A stretch of DNA of 64,000 bases from Warburgia ugandensis (GCA_035236585.1 CP141139.1:19112990-19176989), one strand, 5' to 3'; positions 11,194 through 21,462 are shown, counted from the first letter of the stretch. Notes: a model not told the origin generated them from the letters alone. Numbers and translations: made by a program.

Positions 11194-12096
11194 CTAAATT
11201 TGTTGAGGGGATGCCAGTTTCTTTATAATTCTTCTAAGTGCCGCTGCGCTAGCAGAACACTTTTGATCAGCAAAGCACGATCGACCTTCATCACCAGCCT
11301 TGCACAGTTGTGGATCCATTGGCACTTTCCCAAGAAATGGGACGTCCATGTCCTTGCACATCTTCATGGCACCGCCTCTACTACCATCAAACACTTCACT
11401 AGATGCAACCAATGAAAGAAATTTTGGAGCCTTTTCCCTTAAATAGTTGATTGCCCATTCTGTAACATCTTTTTCATCTCCTTCCTCTGTTGCATGCATG
11501 TACTTAAAATCCATTACTGACTTCTGCAACCCACTCATGTTTTCTACAACTCCCAGAACTGGTATCCCAACTTTCTTGCAAAAACTTCTCTTTACGAACA
11601 TCGATTAGAGAGACTTGTTGTGGTGTAGTAACAATAATAGCACCATCTATACCAGCTACCTGAAGAAACTGAACTATAGATGTGTGCTCATCAGAGGTCC
11701 CAGGAAGAGCATCCACCACGAGATAGTCAAGTTCCCCCCAGTAAACATCCTTCAAGAACCGCTTGATGATGCCATTCTCGTGAGGTCCCGTCCATATGAC
11801 AGCCACGTCTGCGTGCGGAAGCATGAAACCAATTGACATCAAACCAAGATTGGACTCAACATAGACAGGTGACCAGCCTAGATTGCTTTGGTGAATGTCT
11901 TGGCCTTCGAGGCCAAGCATTGTAGGAATGCTAGGACCGCAATATCAATGTCAAGACGGCCAACCTGGTAATCCATACTGGCTAGCTCAAAATACAACTG
12001 AGCTGAGAATGTACTCTTGCCAACCCCACCTTTCCCAGATAGGACAAGTATCTTGTGTTTAACAGTGGCCATTTGCTCTGCTATTGCCACCAAGTC
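11194..12096 (-). pseudogene. captured NBP35-like (Nubp/Mrp P-loop NTPase) fragment, frameshifted
   Basis: NBP35 is a cytosolic P-loop scaffold for Fe-S cluster assembly. Here homology begins at [19 protein letters not shown], followed by the intact P-loop [10 protein letters not shown] and the switch region QVG.LDIDI. A one-base loss in the DI-C-GPSIP motif shifts the frame; it resumes as [26 protein letters not shown] and [16 protein letters not shown] second frame change after SLIDVRKE precedes [18 protein letters not shown] and VPFLGKVPMDPQLCKAG to a TAG stop at 11194. The N-terminal four-cysteine cluster of true NBP35 is absent, replaced by TIR-encoded residues. No intron interrupts the fragment. 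As in plant NBP35, no CPxC follows ENMSG. It cannot encode a working protein. Confidence 0.88.
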
Positions 12097-12120
12097 GGAG
12101 AATGGGCGGAGTGCGGTGGA

Positions 12121-12360
12121 GACTGGGCGGAGCAAGGTAGGGGTCGGTCGTCGTTCTTCCACAAAGGATCGTCCGTTTTCAGCGTTTAAACAGGGAGAAG
12201 ACGGGTATTTTTGCCATTTTACAAAAAAAGGGTGAAACACTAATGAAATGGCATTCTTGCAAAGTTTTTGCAAAATTTAATGGCAAATCTGCAAAAATTA
12301 AAAATGTCTGAATATTTTAGCAAAAATGAAAAAAATTAATGGCAAATCAGCGAAACACCC
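12121..12360 (-). repeat. right TIR of the Pack-MULE
   Basis: The inverted partner of 10293-10430. It is longer because ATTAATGGCAAATC-type subterminal words are repeated near the tip. An open frame of 131 codons (11878-12273, minus) starts inside this TIR and fuses it to the NBP35 P-loop part. Confidence 0.8.
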
Positions 12361-12369
12361 TAAATTTTT
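12361..12369. repeat. right 9-bp target duplication of the Pack-MULE
   Basis: TAAATTTTT, one mismatch from TAAAATTTT at 10284-10292. Confidence 0.7.
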
Positions 12370-13130
12370 AGTCACAGAAAATGGACGGCTTAATAGCCGG
12401 CAGAACTTCCACAATGTGAATTCCTACTGAATTTTGAACGCTCAAATGCTGCCCAAATTTTGTTCAAATTTCCTTTAAGTTTCAAATGCTAGATATTCTA
12501 ATTTTCAACATCAAATTCCAAAGCTCTACCACCATCTAAGTGCAATTTACTGAATTCAAAATAAAAAACGGAAGTTGGCACATAATATTCAAGTTCTCAT
12601 AGTAATTGCAAATACGTTACTGAACTATCAAGGTTGCGAGCGATGGATAGGCACTTTAACCAACTCGGCTACGTGCTCGACTCCCTTCTCAAGGAGTTAA
12701 TCTTGAATCAAAACTTCATGACTTGATCGAGCAATCGCCTAAATCTGCGAGGACCAGCAGCCTAATCTAAAAGGTTCGGACCACAAATGAATCCCCAATT
12801 TCAATAGAAACAAGTAATATGGAATGCACGCTTTTAGGCAAACTGAACAGATCACACGGATCAACATCTTAGCCAAGTAAATAACGGGTAAGCACCTCTT
12901 TTTGTCATTCGGTATGGAGACAAACAAACAGCGTGGACCATGAGATCCATGATAAAAATTAGCCGGCCCGAGACTTATAGCTTAATCCAGGTCAGGCTCT
13001 AATCTTCCAACTATCGTCGAAGTCAATCCATGATAAAAATCTCGTCTCAAATTCAGTCCTTTCTCTTTGATGTTAGGCGGCCTAATTCGGTTTGCCGGAC
13101 ATGTGTACGTGGTCAAGAGTGGCTAATGCT
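12370..13130. other. spacer, no gene seen
   Basis: Ordinary AT-rich DNA. One weak tRNA-like box on the minus strand near 12660 is discussed among the rejected items. Confidence 0.45.
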
Positions 13131-13140
13131 GTGGGCCTAG

Positions 13141-13319
13141 ATAAAAAACGGTGTATGAAGCTCCTGCATATGCAGGATTTAGAGAAGGGATGGATCAAAA
13201 GGGTCAATAGTACGCAGCTTTATTTTGAATTTTTTAATAGGCTGTTTTCATACCTTGAACCCATGAACTCAAGATTACATGACGACAACTCCATCGTTGC
13301 GCTAAGGCTCCCCTTCACC
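13141..13319 (-). mobile_element. Au SINE, minus strand
   Basis: The reverse complement reads GGGGAGCCTTAGCGCAACG, then ATGTAATCTTGAGTTCATGGGTTCAA, AACAGCC, GCTGCGTAC, TTGACCC and GCAGGAGCTTCATACACC. This follows the body of the plant Au SINE, a tRNA-derived short retroposon mobilised by LINE enzymes. It is flanked by GTGGGCCTAGA at 13131-13141 and 13320-13330 as target duplications; the last base of the left copy overlaps the element boundary. Several changes from the usual consensus suggest an old copy. Confidence 0.88.
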
Positions 13320-13337
13320 GTGGGCCTAGACATGGAC

Positions 13338-13449
13338 CATGAATTGATAACAAGATCGAATGACGTAGGCGTAAAACATAAATTGACAACAGGATCGAGC
13401 GACCTAGGGTCGAACATAAATCGACAACAAGATCGAACGACCCAAATTA
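13338..13449 (+). repeat. minisatellite, three units of 38-39 bp
   Basis: Units start at 13338, 13377 and 13415 with the core CATAAATTGACAACA.GATCGA.CGACCTAGG. They lie immediately after the right target duplication of the Au SINE. Confidence 0.75.
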
Positions 13450-14903
13450 ATTTTCTGGTCTAATGATCTAATTAGCCTTAACCATGATTCCTAAGTACTA
13501 TGCGCTTTGTCCAATGGGTTCACATGAAAGATAGTTCAATTCACCTCAAGTGTAGGACGATGGGTAGGACAAGAAGCAGTTCAGTACACGGGGATGTGGA
13601 TAACATTCAATTATTTTAATTTGAGAGGGATGATTCCACTTTCAATTAAAAAAAGGGTGGTCAAAGAAGGGTTTGAGCGCTTACGGTTGTTGGCCCGTCT
13701 CAGGAACGCACGCAGAAGTAAAAACTCAGGAAAGAACTGCGTACTTTCCTGAGTTTTTTAGGCAGACAAGAGGAGCAGACAAGAGAAGCATGCAGTGATT
13801 CCTCTTGTATTTGTAGTTAGCCTTCCTTTTCTTTTTGAATATCCTTCCCTTTCGTTATCAATCTTGAAATTGTATCTCCTCAAATAACTTTTCAATAGTT
13901 GCATTTTTTAACTTATATAACAATAGCTAATAAAGACTTTCCGGAGAAAGAAATGCTACCATACAGATTTGGATCAGTGTATGTGTATTGACCACCATTC
14001 ATCTCGCATCAACAACACTTTTCATGTTAGACATGGCGGCTAATATGAGAAGTGTGCTTCGTGGACGCAGGGAAAAATAATAATAATAATAATATTCGGG
14101 ACTCAACTTTGTTATGTCCGACATTTGGATGCTCAGATCCATTAATCAAGTTCAGTTTAATTTAGATTAGTTAGGGACAAAATTCTTGATCCTTAAATGA
14201 TTTGAGATATTGCCATTCATTAACTTTTAAAGTTTCAAACTAAAAGAAATAGTAGCTAGAAACTTCCGCCATGCATGAAAGTTTGCAAATAGCCTAAACA
14301 AAGATGATGATCAAGGTGAATGTATAAAATCATCCAAAAGCGAGGCCTGAAAAAAGTAGTACTATTACCGATATGAGTACTCAAATCTACCCTATTATTA
14401 TTATATAAAAATGGTTATCATTTCCATGAAAAGAAATGATAAATATGGAATGAGCCCATTTCAGTATCAATCATCACTAGACAGAATAGCTCCACCTCCA
14501 TATACATAGAACAGCAATAGACAGTTGAGTTAGAAGAAGAAGAAAATCCAACACCCCGAAAAAGGAAAGAAAATAAGAAAGAGAAGGGGTTTAAAGAGGA
14601 GGTAGTGAAAAGGCACACAAACGACGAACTTGCTAAAAATTAGGAAAAGAAAACTAAAAGAGGAGGGGAGAGAGAGAGAGATGGAAGGAAATTAGGATAC
14701 TAAGTAGCTAACTCAATAAGAAAAGACTGAAAAGTATAATTTTTGTATTTTCTTACTTGTTAACAATTAAACTTAACAAATCAAAGGCTTTGGTTCTTAA
14801 TTTTAAGCAAATAAGAAATAGAAAACAGCTGCGTAGAGCACTGCCATAGACATCAAGAAGAAGAGAAAAGCAATTTTGGTTTTGGAAATAATGCATGGTT
14901 TGT

Positions 14904-14907
<4 letters not shown>
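13450..14907. other. spacer, no gene seen
   Basis: AT-rich; contains an (AAT)n run near 14075. No supported coding sequence. Confidence 0.5.

Positions 14908-14981
<74 letters not shown>
14908..14981. repeat. (GA)n microsatellite
   Basis: About 37 uninterrupted GA dinucleotides. A long apparent minus-strand frame through it (SLSLSL...) is an artefact of the repeat. Confidence 0.97.
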
Positions 14982-14982
<1 letters not shown>

Positions 14983-15030
14983 GCAGCTGAACTATTATGG
15001 TTGAATTAAAATGGAGAAAAAGTACATAGA

Positions 15031-15059
15031 AAGAAGAAGAAGAAGAAGAAGAAGAAGAG
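15031..15059. repeat. (GAA)n microsatellite
   Basis: About nine AGA/GAA trinucleotides, just outside the hAT element. Confidence 0.9.
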
Positions 15060-15122
15060 TGGTTCTTTTTCTTTTTGATAGAGAGTAATGAAGAAAATGT
15101 TAAAGAAGTTGTTCCTTGATGG

Positions 15123-16042
15123 TAGGGGTGGCAAAATATGACACAACACGAACCCGACACGAATTTAGCTGGTTCGGGTCGAGTCTTGTCGTGCTCGTGT
15201 CATTTTCGGGTCAACCCGAAACAACACGCCAAAAATCGTGTCGTGTTCGGGTCAATCAACATGGCCCATCGTGTTGACCTGTTTGACACGCGACCTATTT
15301 ATTTATCGTGAACTAACAATAATATAGGATGGTTCATTTGGAACCGTCTTATATTACAATATGATATGTAATATAGGACAGTTCATCTGTCCTATATATA
15401 ACATGTAATAGAGAACGTTCTCTTATACAAGTACATTATAACATGTAATATAGGATGGTTGCTCTTGAACCGTCATATACTGTAACTGTAATATAGGACG
15501 GTTTCTTTGGAACCGTCCTTTATTGTAGTGTAAATGTATATCTATATGAGTTATATGTTATATTGTATTGTAATCTAAATGTATATCTATATGAGTTATA
15601 TGTTACATTACAATATAGAACGGTTCTTTTGGAACCGTCCTATATTGTAATGTAACATGTAATATAAGTAGTTTATGGATTGAGTAACGAGTAGACGGTT
15701 TTCAATATCTTTTGTATAAAGTCAGTATACCTCCGCCTAATCAAGTGTCCCTGCAATAATAGACCTATGTAGTTTGAATTTATCTTTTGTCACCCCATAA
15801 TTTTTATATTAGAGCAGTAATATAGGACGGTTCTTCTGAAACCGTCCTATATTACTATATTATTTATTTAATCGTGTTATACGAGTCGTGTCGTGTCGAT
15901 TCATTTAATAATCGTGTCGTGTTCGGGTTACGGATTTTTGACACGATTATTATGTGGGTCGTGTTCGTGTCGACCTAAACTCGAAGCGTGTCGTGTTCGT
16001 GTGGACACAGACACGACCCGCCAACCCAAATTGCCAGGCCTA
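15123..16042. mobile_element. non-autonomous hAT element, 920 bp, with internal hairpin array
   Basis: Terminal inverted repeats TAGGGGTGGCAA (left) and TTGCCAGGCCTA (right, the inverse TAGGCCTGGCAA) agree at 10 of 12 bases. They are flanked by a perfect 8-bp duplication CTTGATGG at 15115-15122 and 16043-16050, as expected of hAT transposition. Both subterminal regions (15140-15300 and 15870-16020) are packed with CGTGTCGTGTTCGGGT-type words, the usual layout of hAT transposase-binding repeats. No transposase is encoded. The middle holds six hairpins built on ATATAGGACGGTT and AACCGTCCTATAT. Confidence 0.9.
15321..15856. repeat. array of six GGACGGTT hairpins
   Basis: Hairpins lie at 15321-15355, 15371-15398, 15448-15479, 15490-15524, 15601-15657 and 15816-15856. 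The fifth has 26-base arms with one mismatch around a 5-base loop; the sixth has perfect 17-base arms. A perfect 14-bp palindrome AGAGAACGTTCTCT is at 15410-15423. A perfect 30-bp direct repeat occurs at 15531-15560 and 15576-15605. Confidence 0.9.
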
Positions 16043-16050
16043 CTTGATGG

Positions 16051-16921
16051 TGGACGGCTGCTGTTTCTTTCCATATTTCTATCTCTTCCTATAATATTTG
16101 AATGAAATATTAAAAGGAGTCATTTTGTTGGTTAATAGGGTGAGAATGATAAATTAGAATTCTCATTGTGAATATTATTCTAGATTGAATTTTTGTTTCA
16201 GGTATTGTAAAGTAGGACTTAATCGATTTCTTAATGAAAGAAATTCAGTTAATTCCCCTAAAAGTAAGAGGAGGTATTCGGTCAGTATAGTAGTATAAAT
16301 TAACAGGATAATATTTTAGAAAGTAATTAACTGCGTAAAAAATCTAAGAAAAGTAGAGGTAAGAAGAAACAATTCATTTCTTTCTTTTTTGGTAACCGAC
16401 AAAACCAATATCCTCATAGTGTGTTATTTTTCCTTATTTCCTCTCCATCATCCGCCAAATCCAACATTCGTTAAGAGCGAACTATGCTGGCTTCTATGGT
16501 GGCGTGCACTATTCCAGTATTCCTCCTGTTTAGTATATGTTTACTTAATTTTTCTTTCATCTTTTTATACAACTTTGTTTCAAATCATGTTTAGATATTC
16601 AAACAAATCAGATATTGCCCGTATATATGTGATAATAATAGTAAATGGTTTAATTTTATGATTGGATCCAAGACAATTTGAAAGATGGTTCGAATATGAA
16701 AAAGTGTGATCAACACATCAATGTTATGATTTGGAGACAGACAACATTTCTGTTATCGTAGAACTTATGGGTGATATATTTGACAAACTTATAAGAACAA
16801 TTGCTTGTATCTCTTCTCTCTTGTGGCTCCAAATTGCTAGAGTAATTTTCTATTATGCGATCCTCAAATGCTTATTAATAAAATTATGCTGCCTTTCATA
16901 AAAAAATATAGAAAGGAAAAC
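16051..16921. other. AT-rich spacer, no gene seen
   Basis: No recognisable coding sequence or element ends. Confidence 0.5.
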
Positions 16922-17096
16922 CTTTGCGCAACAATTGTATTGGAGCAGTATGACCTGAAAGTTATGGGTTCAAAGCATGAAAACAGTTTCTTGCAAAATA
17001 AAAGATAAGATTGCATACTATAAGCCCTTTCTGGTGTGTCCCTTCCTCAAATTCCACGTATTTATGTGCTTTGTGCACCAAGTTGCCCCTTTTTAA
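16922..17096 (+). mobile_element. degenerate Au SINE remnant
   Basis: It keeps the order of Au SINE words in worn form: GCGCAACAATTG, TATGGGTTCAAAGCATGAAAA, AGTTTCTTGCAAAATA, GATTGCATACTATAAGCCCTT, TGTCCCTTCCTCAAATTCC and TGTGCACCAAGTTGCCCC. The head is eroded and no target duplication was found. It lies about 500 bases upstream of the first F-box gene. Confidence 0.7.
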
Positions 17097-17416
17097 CCTT
17101 TAAAAAATTTGTACTTCCACGAATTATCCGAACAAGACTAAGGCTTATTTAAGTGCAAGTGGATCATGATTCTGAGATAGGTGATATTTATAATTATTAT
17201 GTTATTACATTTTCTAAAAAAATGGATATGTTTTAGACCTAATTTTTGGTTCCGATAATCTAATTAATTAAGTTTTATAGAGCTGAATTTGGCTGACACA
17301 GCAGAAGCTGGACTTATGAATAAAAGTGAAAGCTCACGTGCCTTAAGCTTCAGCACGTGCATGACCCAGAAAATTCCGATAGAAAACGAACAAAGCGAAA
17401 AGGTCTCAAAGACAAG

Positions 17417-17424
17417 ATAAATAA
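17417..17424 (+). promoter_or_regulatory. possible TATA box of F-box gene 1
   Basis: ATAAATAA about 180 bases before the chosen ATG. A TATATAATAA at 17545-17554 is closer, but it aligns with 5'-leader sequence of the paralogue, so I prefer the upstream site. No expression data. Confidence 0.3.
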
Positions 17425-17595
17425 GAAGCTGAAGAAACCGGTACGAAGTTTCTGATTTCCAATTTCAGTTCTGAATGTCTGGACCAAGAATTGGGTCTAT
17501 GTAGGCGGGCTCTCTCCTCGTCAGTGTCACCTTGGTTTTTCCTTCTATATAATAAACCTTCACTTATCAGTTTTTGTACTCAGAAAACAATAGAC

Positions 17596-18690
17596 ATGGC
17601 CAAAGATCACTTGACTCGCCTGAACAGAGACCTTGTAGCCGAGATCTTCGCTCGAGTCGATGGTCCGAGCCTTGCCGCTGCAACCTGCTCATGTTTGGAT
17701 CTCCGTGGCCTCACGCTAGAAGAGAAATTGTGGGAAGATCTCTGCCATAAAACATGGCCTTCTACTCTAGATGAAATGGCGAACGATCTCATCTCGTCTC
17801 TGGGTGGGTTCTCCAAATTCTACGCGAAATCCTTCCCTTTGATCCTTTATCAACCAATTCAAGCAAAGTCACAAGTCCAAAAAGGGGCAGAACTAACAAC
17901 CCATGTCTCTCCTTCTGATTTTGTTTCTCTGATCGATGTTTATTACAATAGAAAGTGCATCTTCTCAAAGGTTTTGCCCGGTGCTCCTGGTAACGATGAT
18001 GGGAAGGAAAATAGTGATGGGTGGTTCTTAGATTCCCCATTTAGACTGGAAGCTTTGAACTATCGAAACGCTAATAGCATCTTTGACGACGACTACGACG
18101 ACGACGATAGTGATGATGAGTCCATGGAAATGGCACTTCCATCGGTGCCGTTGATGCAAAAGAAGGAAAGAGGTTGGAAAAGAAAGTTGTGCAAGAAACT
18201 GGAAGAGAATGTAAGACTGAGCTGGGTGCTTATAAACAGGAAAACTAGGAAAACCGTGAATCTCTCAAGCTGGAAGCCGTTGTTGGTTAGAAGTCATTGG
18301 CCTTCATTGGGCGATTTTGTAATGCGCTTCGGGTGTGTCCTGCCGGCAGAGAAGGGGATCATGGCATCCAAGCCGGTCGAGTGCGTGATTTCGGCACGGT
18401 GCCGGGTGATGGAGAGAGGGCAGTGTTTGATGTGGAGGAAGATTGAATTGCAATTGGAGGACATGGAGGGGAACCACCTTGATGGGAGAAAGAGTATGGT
18501 GGTTCTCGAGAGCGCTTTCAGGTGTGAGAGGAGTATAAATCGGTGGGAGATTAGGTGTGGGTATGAGGAATATGTGAAGGAGAAGGAGAAAATGAAGGAG
18601 AAGAAGATGAGAAATGAAGGGATTGTGGATAGGATGTGTGTTTGCGCTGGGATTGCAGTGTTTGCTGGGTTATGTTTCTTTACACTTTGA
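17596..18690 (+). CDS. F-box protein, At2g27310/At2g36090-like, copy 1
   Basis: F-box proteins are the substrate-choosing subunits of SCF (SKP1-cullin-F-box) ubiquitin ligases. The F-box spans about residues 5-50: LTRLNRDLVAEIFARVDGPS, then AATCSCLDLR and LWEDLCHKTWPS. The layout fits the plant At2g27310/At2g36090 group as I remember it: GGFSKFYAKSFP after the F-box, then SLIDVYYNRKCIFSKV, ENVRLSWVLINR, NLSSWKPLLVRSHWPSLGDF and LQLEDMEGNHLDGR. An acidic aspartate run lies near residues 163-176, and the last 18-20 residues form a hydrophobic segment (CVCAGIAVFAGLCFFTL) that could anchor the protein in a membrane. The open frame begins at 17491, but I chose the ATG at 17596 because it aligns with the start of the paralogue at 43292. 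Length 364 residues, intronless. The substrate is unknown. Confidence 0.88.
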   Translation: MAKDHLTRLNRDLVAEIFARVDGPSLAAATCSCLDLRGLTLEEKLWEDLCHKTWPSTLDEMANDLISSLGGFSKFYAKSFPLILYQPIQAKSQVQKGAELTTHVSPSDFVSLIDVYYNRKCIFSKVLPGAPGNDDGKENSDGWFLDSPFRLEALNYRNANSIFDDDYDDDDSDDESMEMALPSVPLMQKKERGWKRKLCKKLEENVRLSWVLINRKTRKTVNLSSWKPLLVRSHWPSLGDFVMRFGCVLPAEKGIMASKPVECVISARCRVMERGQCLMWRKIELQLEDMEGNHLDGRKSMVVLESAFRCERSINRWEIRCGYEEYVKEKEKMKEKKMRNEGIVDRMCVCAGIAVFAGLCFFTL

Positions 18691-18827
18691 CTTGTCATAA
18701 GCATTTGATTTGAAAAAGACTGAATTATAGTTATTCATTGATTTCATTTTTGAGATAGCTTTATATCATTTGTGCCTCTGAAAATCCAAAGATCTTAGAT
18801 ATGCAAGCTAAAATGAAACTGTGAGAC

Positions 18828-19109
18828 TCATTTGTGCTTTTCTTCTTGTTTCTTTTTCAGAAGAGCTAATATCATAGATGATGAAAAACAAAACCACACT
18901 AGTCTAGGCGCCCGTGTGCCATTAGCGACCATAGTTATATAACTAATAAAAATGTCCGGTGCTTCATTAATCCAATCATTACAGTCTTCAGATTGAATAG
19001 CTTTGCAGGCCAATGTATCGGCTTGCCTATTTCCATTCCAAATATGTCTCAATGTCAAGTTGATATGGCTCCTGTGCGTGTGTGTGTTGGTGACTATAGC
19101 AAAGTCCAT
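18828..19109 (-). pseudogene. LINE-type RNase H fragment
   Basis: The minus strand reads LRHIWNGNRQADTLACKAIQ followed by NDWINEAPDIFISYI and APRLVWF. This fits the C-terminal end of the RNase H domain found in plant LINEs and host-like RNase H genes (H..R.GN..AD.LA...). Upstream catalytic residues are missing, and no poly(A) tail was found. It is a truncated scrap just after F-box gene 1, not a gene. Confidence 0.6.
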
Positions 19110-21462
19110 TTCTCCATGACCTCTGACACTCTTAGTAATCAGTTCACATCATTTCTTCTTTCTTAATTACCTAAACTACTATTTTGAGGTTAATATGGAT
19201 TCCTCAAAGAATCCAAAAGTAACAGTGAAGAAAATCTTTATCTTCCGGAGAGTTAAATAGTCGGATGTGTGGTATTTAGATCACTAATCAGAACTCACGT
19301 TGCCTTGCGCGGAGACACCACATCATTTTCCTTTCCGGACAAGCGCAACCATAAGGCAACACGACATGGTAACCTGGTAAGTTGCAACGTGGCACCCCAG
19401 CCTTAGTTGATCTGACCTTAATTTGATCTCTTCGACCATGAATGTGTCTTGGGCCAAAAATCACGACTGAACGATTCTACCATCCAGAAAACTGTACCTA
19501 AAATTTGTACTGGGCACCCTACTAATCAGTTTCTCCAAAAGGAATGCTATTACCAAAAAAACATGAAACAATTTTTATGGATCCCACATAAAAAAGAAAG
19601 AAACACTGGATAAAAAGGAGAAACATCTAATCGCTGTAGTGGTGGGTCCTGTTACTTCTGTGGGTTGAATGATGCTTACCATGTTACTACTTGTTTTTTT
19701 GAAGGTGAAAAATGCACCTTCCTCTGACTGCACATCTTTGCTCTCAGAGGATTATTTAACCGATCTCTAACAAAACAGAGACTGTTTAAGCTATCGACTT
19801 GATCCCATAAATTTGAGAATAAAATAGGTTGGACCACTATAGGTTGCAAACTTTGATCAAGGGGAAGATAACCATTTCCCACGAGATCGATTGAGCCAAC
19901 TATTCTGTGATGGCTGAGTATCATATCAACGGCCCTGATTAAATACCTCCTGTTCTGACTGCTTGTACCTTTCAAATATGCGAAATCATGCCTGTGCAAA
20001 GGACAAGACCGAAGGCTGGAAGCCGGTCAAATAGTCAAGAAAGCACGACGCATGGGGATGTCAATTTGGCATCTAAATCACTTGACGCATGCGTTGTTCC
20101 GTCGAGCAACGTCCGCCTTTGAAAGTCAATCTTGCCGGCAGTCACTTTTGGGCTTATTTTCTGTAACTATGCCACATTAGACGATATAGAACAGATGATG
20201 GTCTGATCAACACAAAATGTGGGGCCTATATATGCAAAGTTGGACCCCACTTAACAAATTACTCCATACGAGAACTCTTTGTGGTCCGTTGGTCCACTAT
20301 CATGAATGCAACAATGATGTTGTGCTAGTAAAAATTGGTTCATTGCTTTTAAAAATAACAAATAAATAAATAACACGTGTTTCTGAAATTCAAAGATGGG
20401 TCCCTCCAATAAAAAGTGCCAAAACCAGAATCCCCTCTCTTCTTTCTTCCTTTTTTCTGTAAAGAGTAGACCAGAATTTCTAAAATCTGCAACGCTGATA
20501 AGATGTATGAACATTTCTCACTTAAGGTTATTTTATAATAATGTGATAATCTTCATCAACGATGCTGGCCACTACTATCATGTTATGTCCTTGACTCTTT
20601 ATTGTAGCAATAGAAAATTTGTCGAGCCTCACTGTAGATGACCATAGCCGTCAATCTCCAACATTAATCAATTGTTTGTTCAAGCATGGCACCACCATGG
20701 CTTGTGTACCAAAGTTTACACTCCATTTTCAGGAATTCTAAGGTATAGAAGAACTTTCATCTTATTACATGCTTAGTTACTTGACTTAGTCGGTCTATTT
20801 TGAAGTTACACAAGTAGTGATAAGCATAGCTCATGCTACTGTTTTTCTTCAAGTTATACTAGATGTTGTTACCAGACATCTTAATGAAGTTTAGAAGCTT
20901 CCAACCACGAACATATCATTTAATTAACCACCCACAGCATGGCCTAATTGGTTCTAGAAATAAATATCTCCTTGCTAGAAATTCCTGCAGGGACGTTCCA
21001 CCTTGTCCACCCAAACATGGTCAGAATTCTACTTAATCCAATCATTTTATTCATGAAACCTCAACCAACTGATAGAGTTATCAGTCAGATACAAATCCCC
21101 CCAAGAATTCTCATTCATTCCACAATCAACTAAAGGCCAAAAGTCCATCAACGCAAGGCACCTCCATGTTGGTTTTCTGCAAGGAGCGTCCCATTCACCC
21201 ATGCTCTTCCATAACAAACACAATCATTTCAAAGTCAAAATTTTAGTGTACAATAATCATTCACAAGGGTATGGAATGTGCATAGAAGTCCCCAAAAGCA
21301 TTGAACCTATTACTGTCCGTAAGTGTTCCAACAAGTACGAAATGGCGCCTCAATTTCCAACAGGAATGAGTAGGAAATTGATTGTCACTGCTTGTTCATA
21401 AGTCCATCAATTTTGTATCTTTTTAAGTCAAATTAAAGCTTAACAAGAAAGAATTTAGTTAT
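19110..21462. other. spacer, no gene seen
   Basis: Mixed AT-rich DNA. Open frames up to 107 codons show no conserved motif. Confidence 0.45.

Larger units (their letters stand above)
10293..12360 (-). mobile_element. Pack-MULE: Mutator-like element carrying an NBP35 fragment
   Basis: A 2068-bp non-autonomous element. The left end begins GGGGTTTTTGCTGATTTGCC; the right end, read inward on the minus strand, begins GGGTGTTTCGCTGATTTGCC. The two inverted repeats continue to match for well over 100 bases, with blocks GTGTTTCACC, TTTTTTTGTAAAAT, GCAAAAATACCCGTCTTCTCC, TTTAA.CGCT and CCCCTACCTTGCTCCGCCC. Flanking 9-bp direct repeats agree at 8 of 9 bases. Inside are a captured NBP35-like coding stretch and about 750 bases of other sequence; no transposase is present. 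Long TIRs plus a 9-bp duplication plus a captured host gene fragment define a Pack-MULE. The strand given is that of the captured gene. Confidence 0.85.

Noticed and set aside
12600..12690. tRNA-like stretch, minus strand
   Set aside because: TAGCCGAGTTGG fits an A box, but the B-box candidate is poor and no cloverleaf can be drawn. At most a worn tRNA-derived SINE head.
13092..13463. 123-codon plus-strand frame
   Set aside because: Runs antisense through the Au SINE and the minisatellite.
14753..15160. 135-codon minus-strand frame
   Set aside because: Created by the (GA)n and (GAA)n microsatellites; the protein is mainly Ser-Leu repeats.
17545..17554. TATATAATAA as TATA box of F-box gene 1
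   Set aside because: Aligns with 5'-leader sequence of the paralogue, whose TATA box lies farther upstream; only about 40 bases from the ATG.
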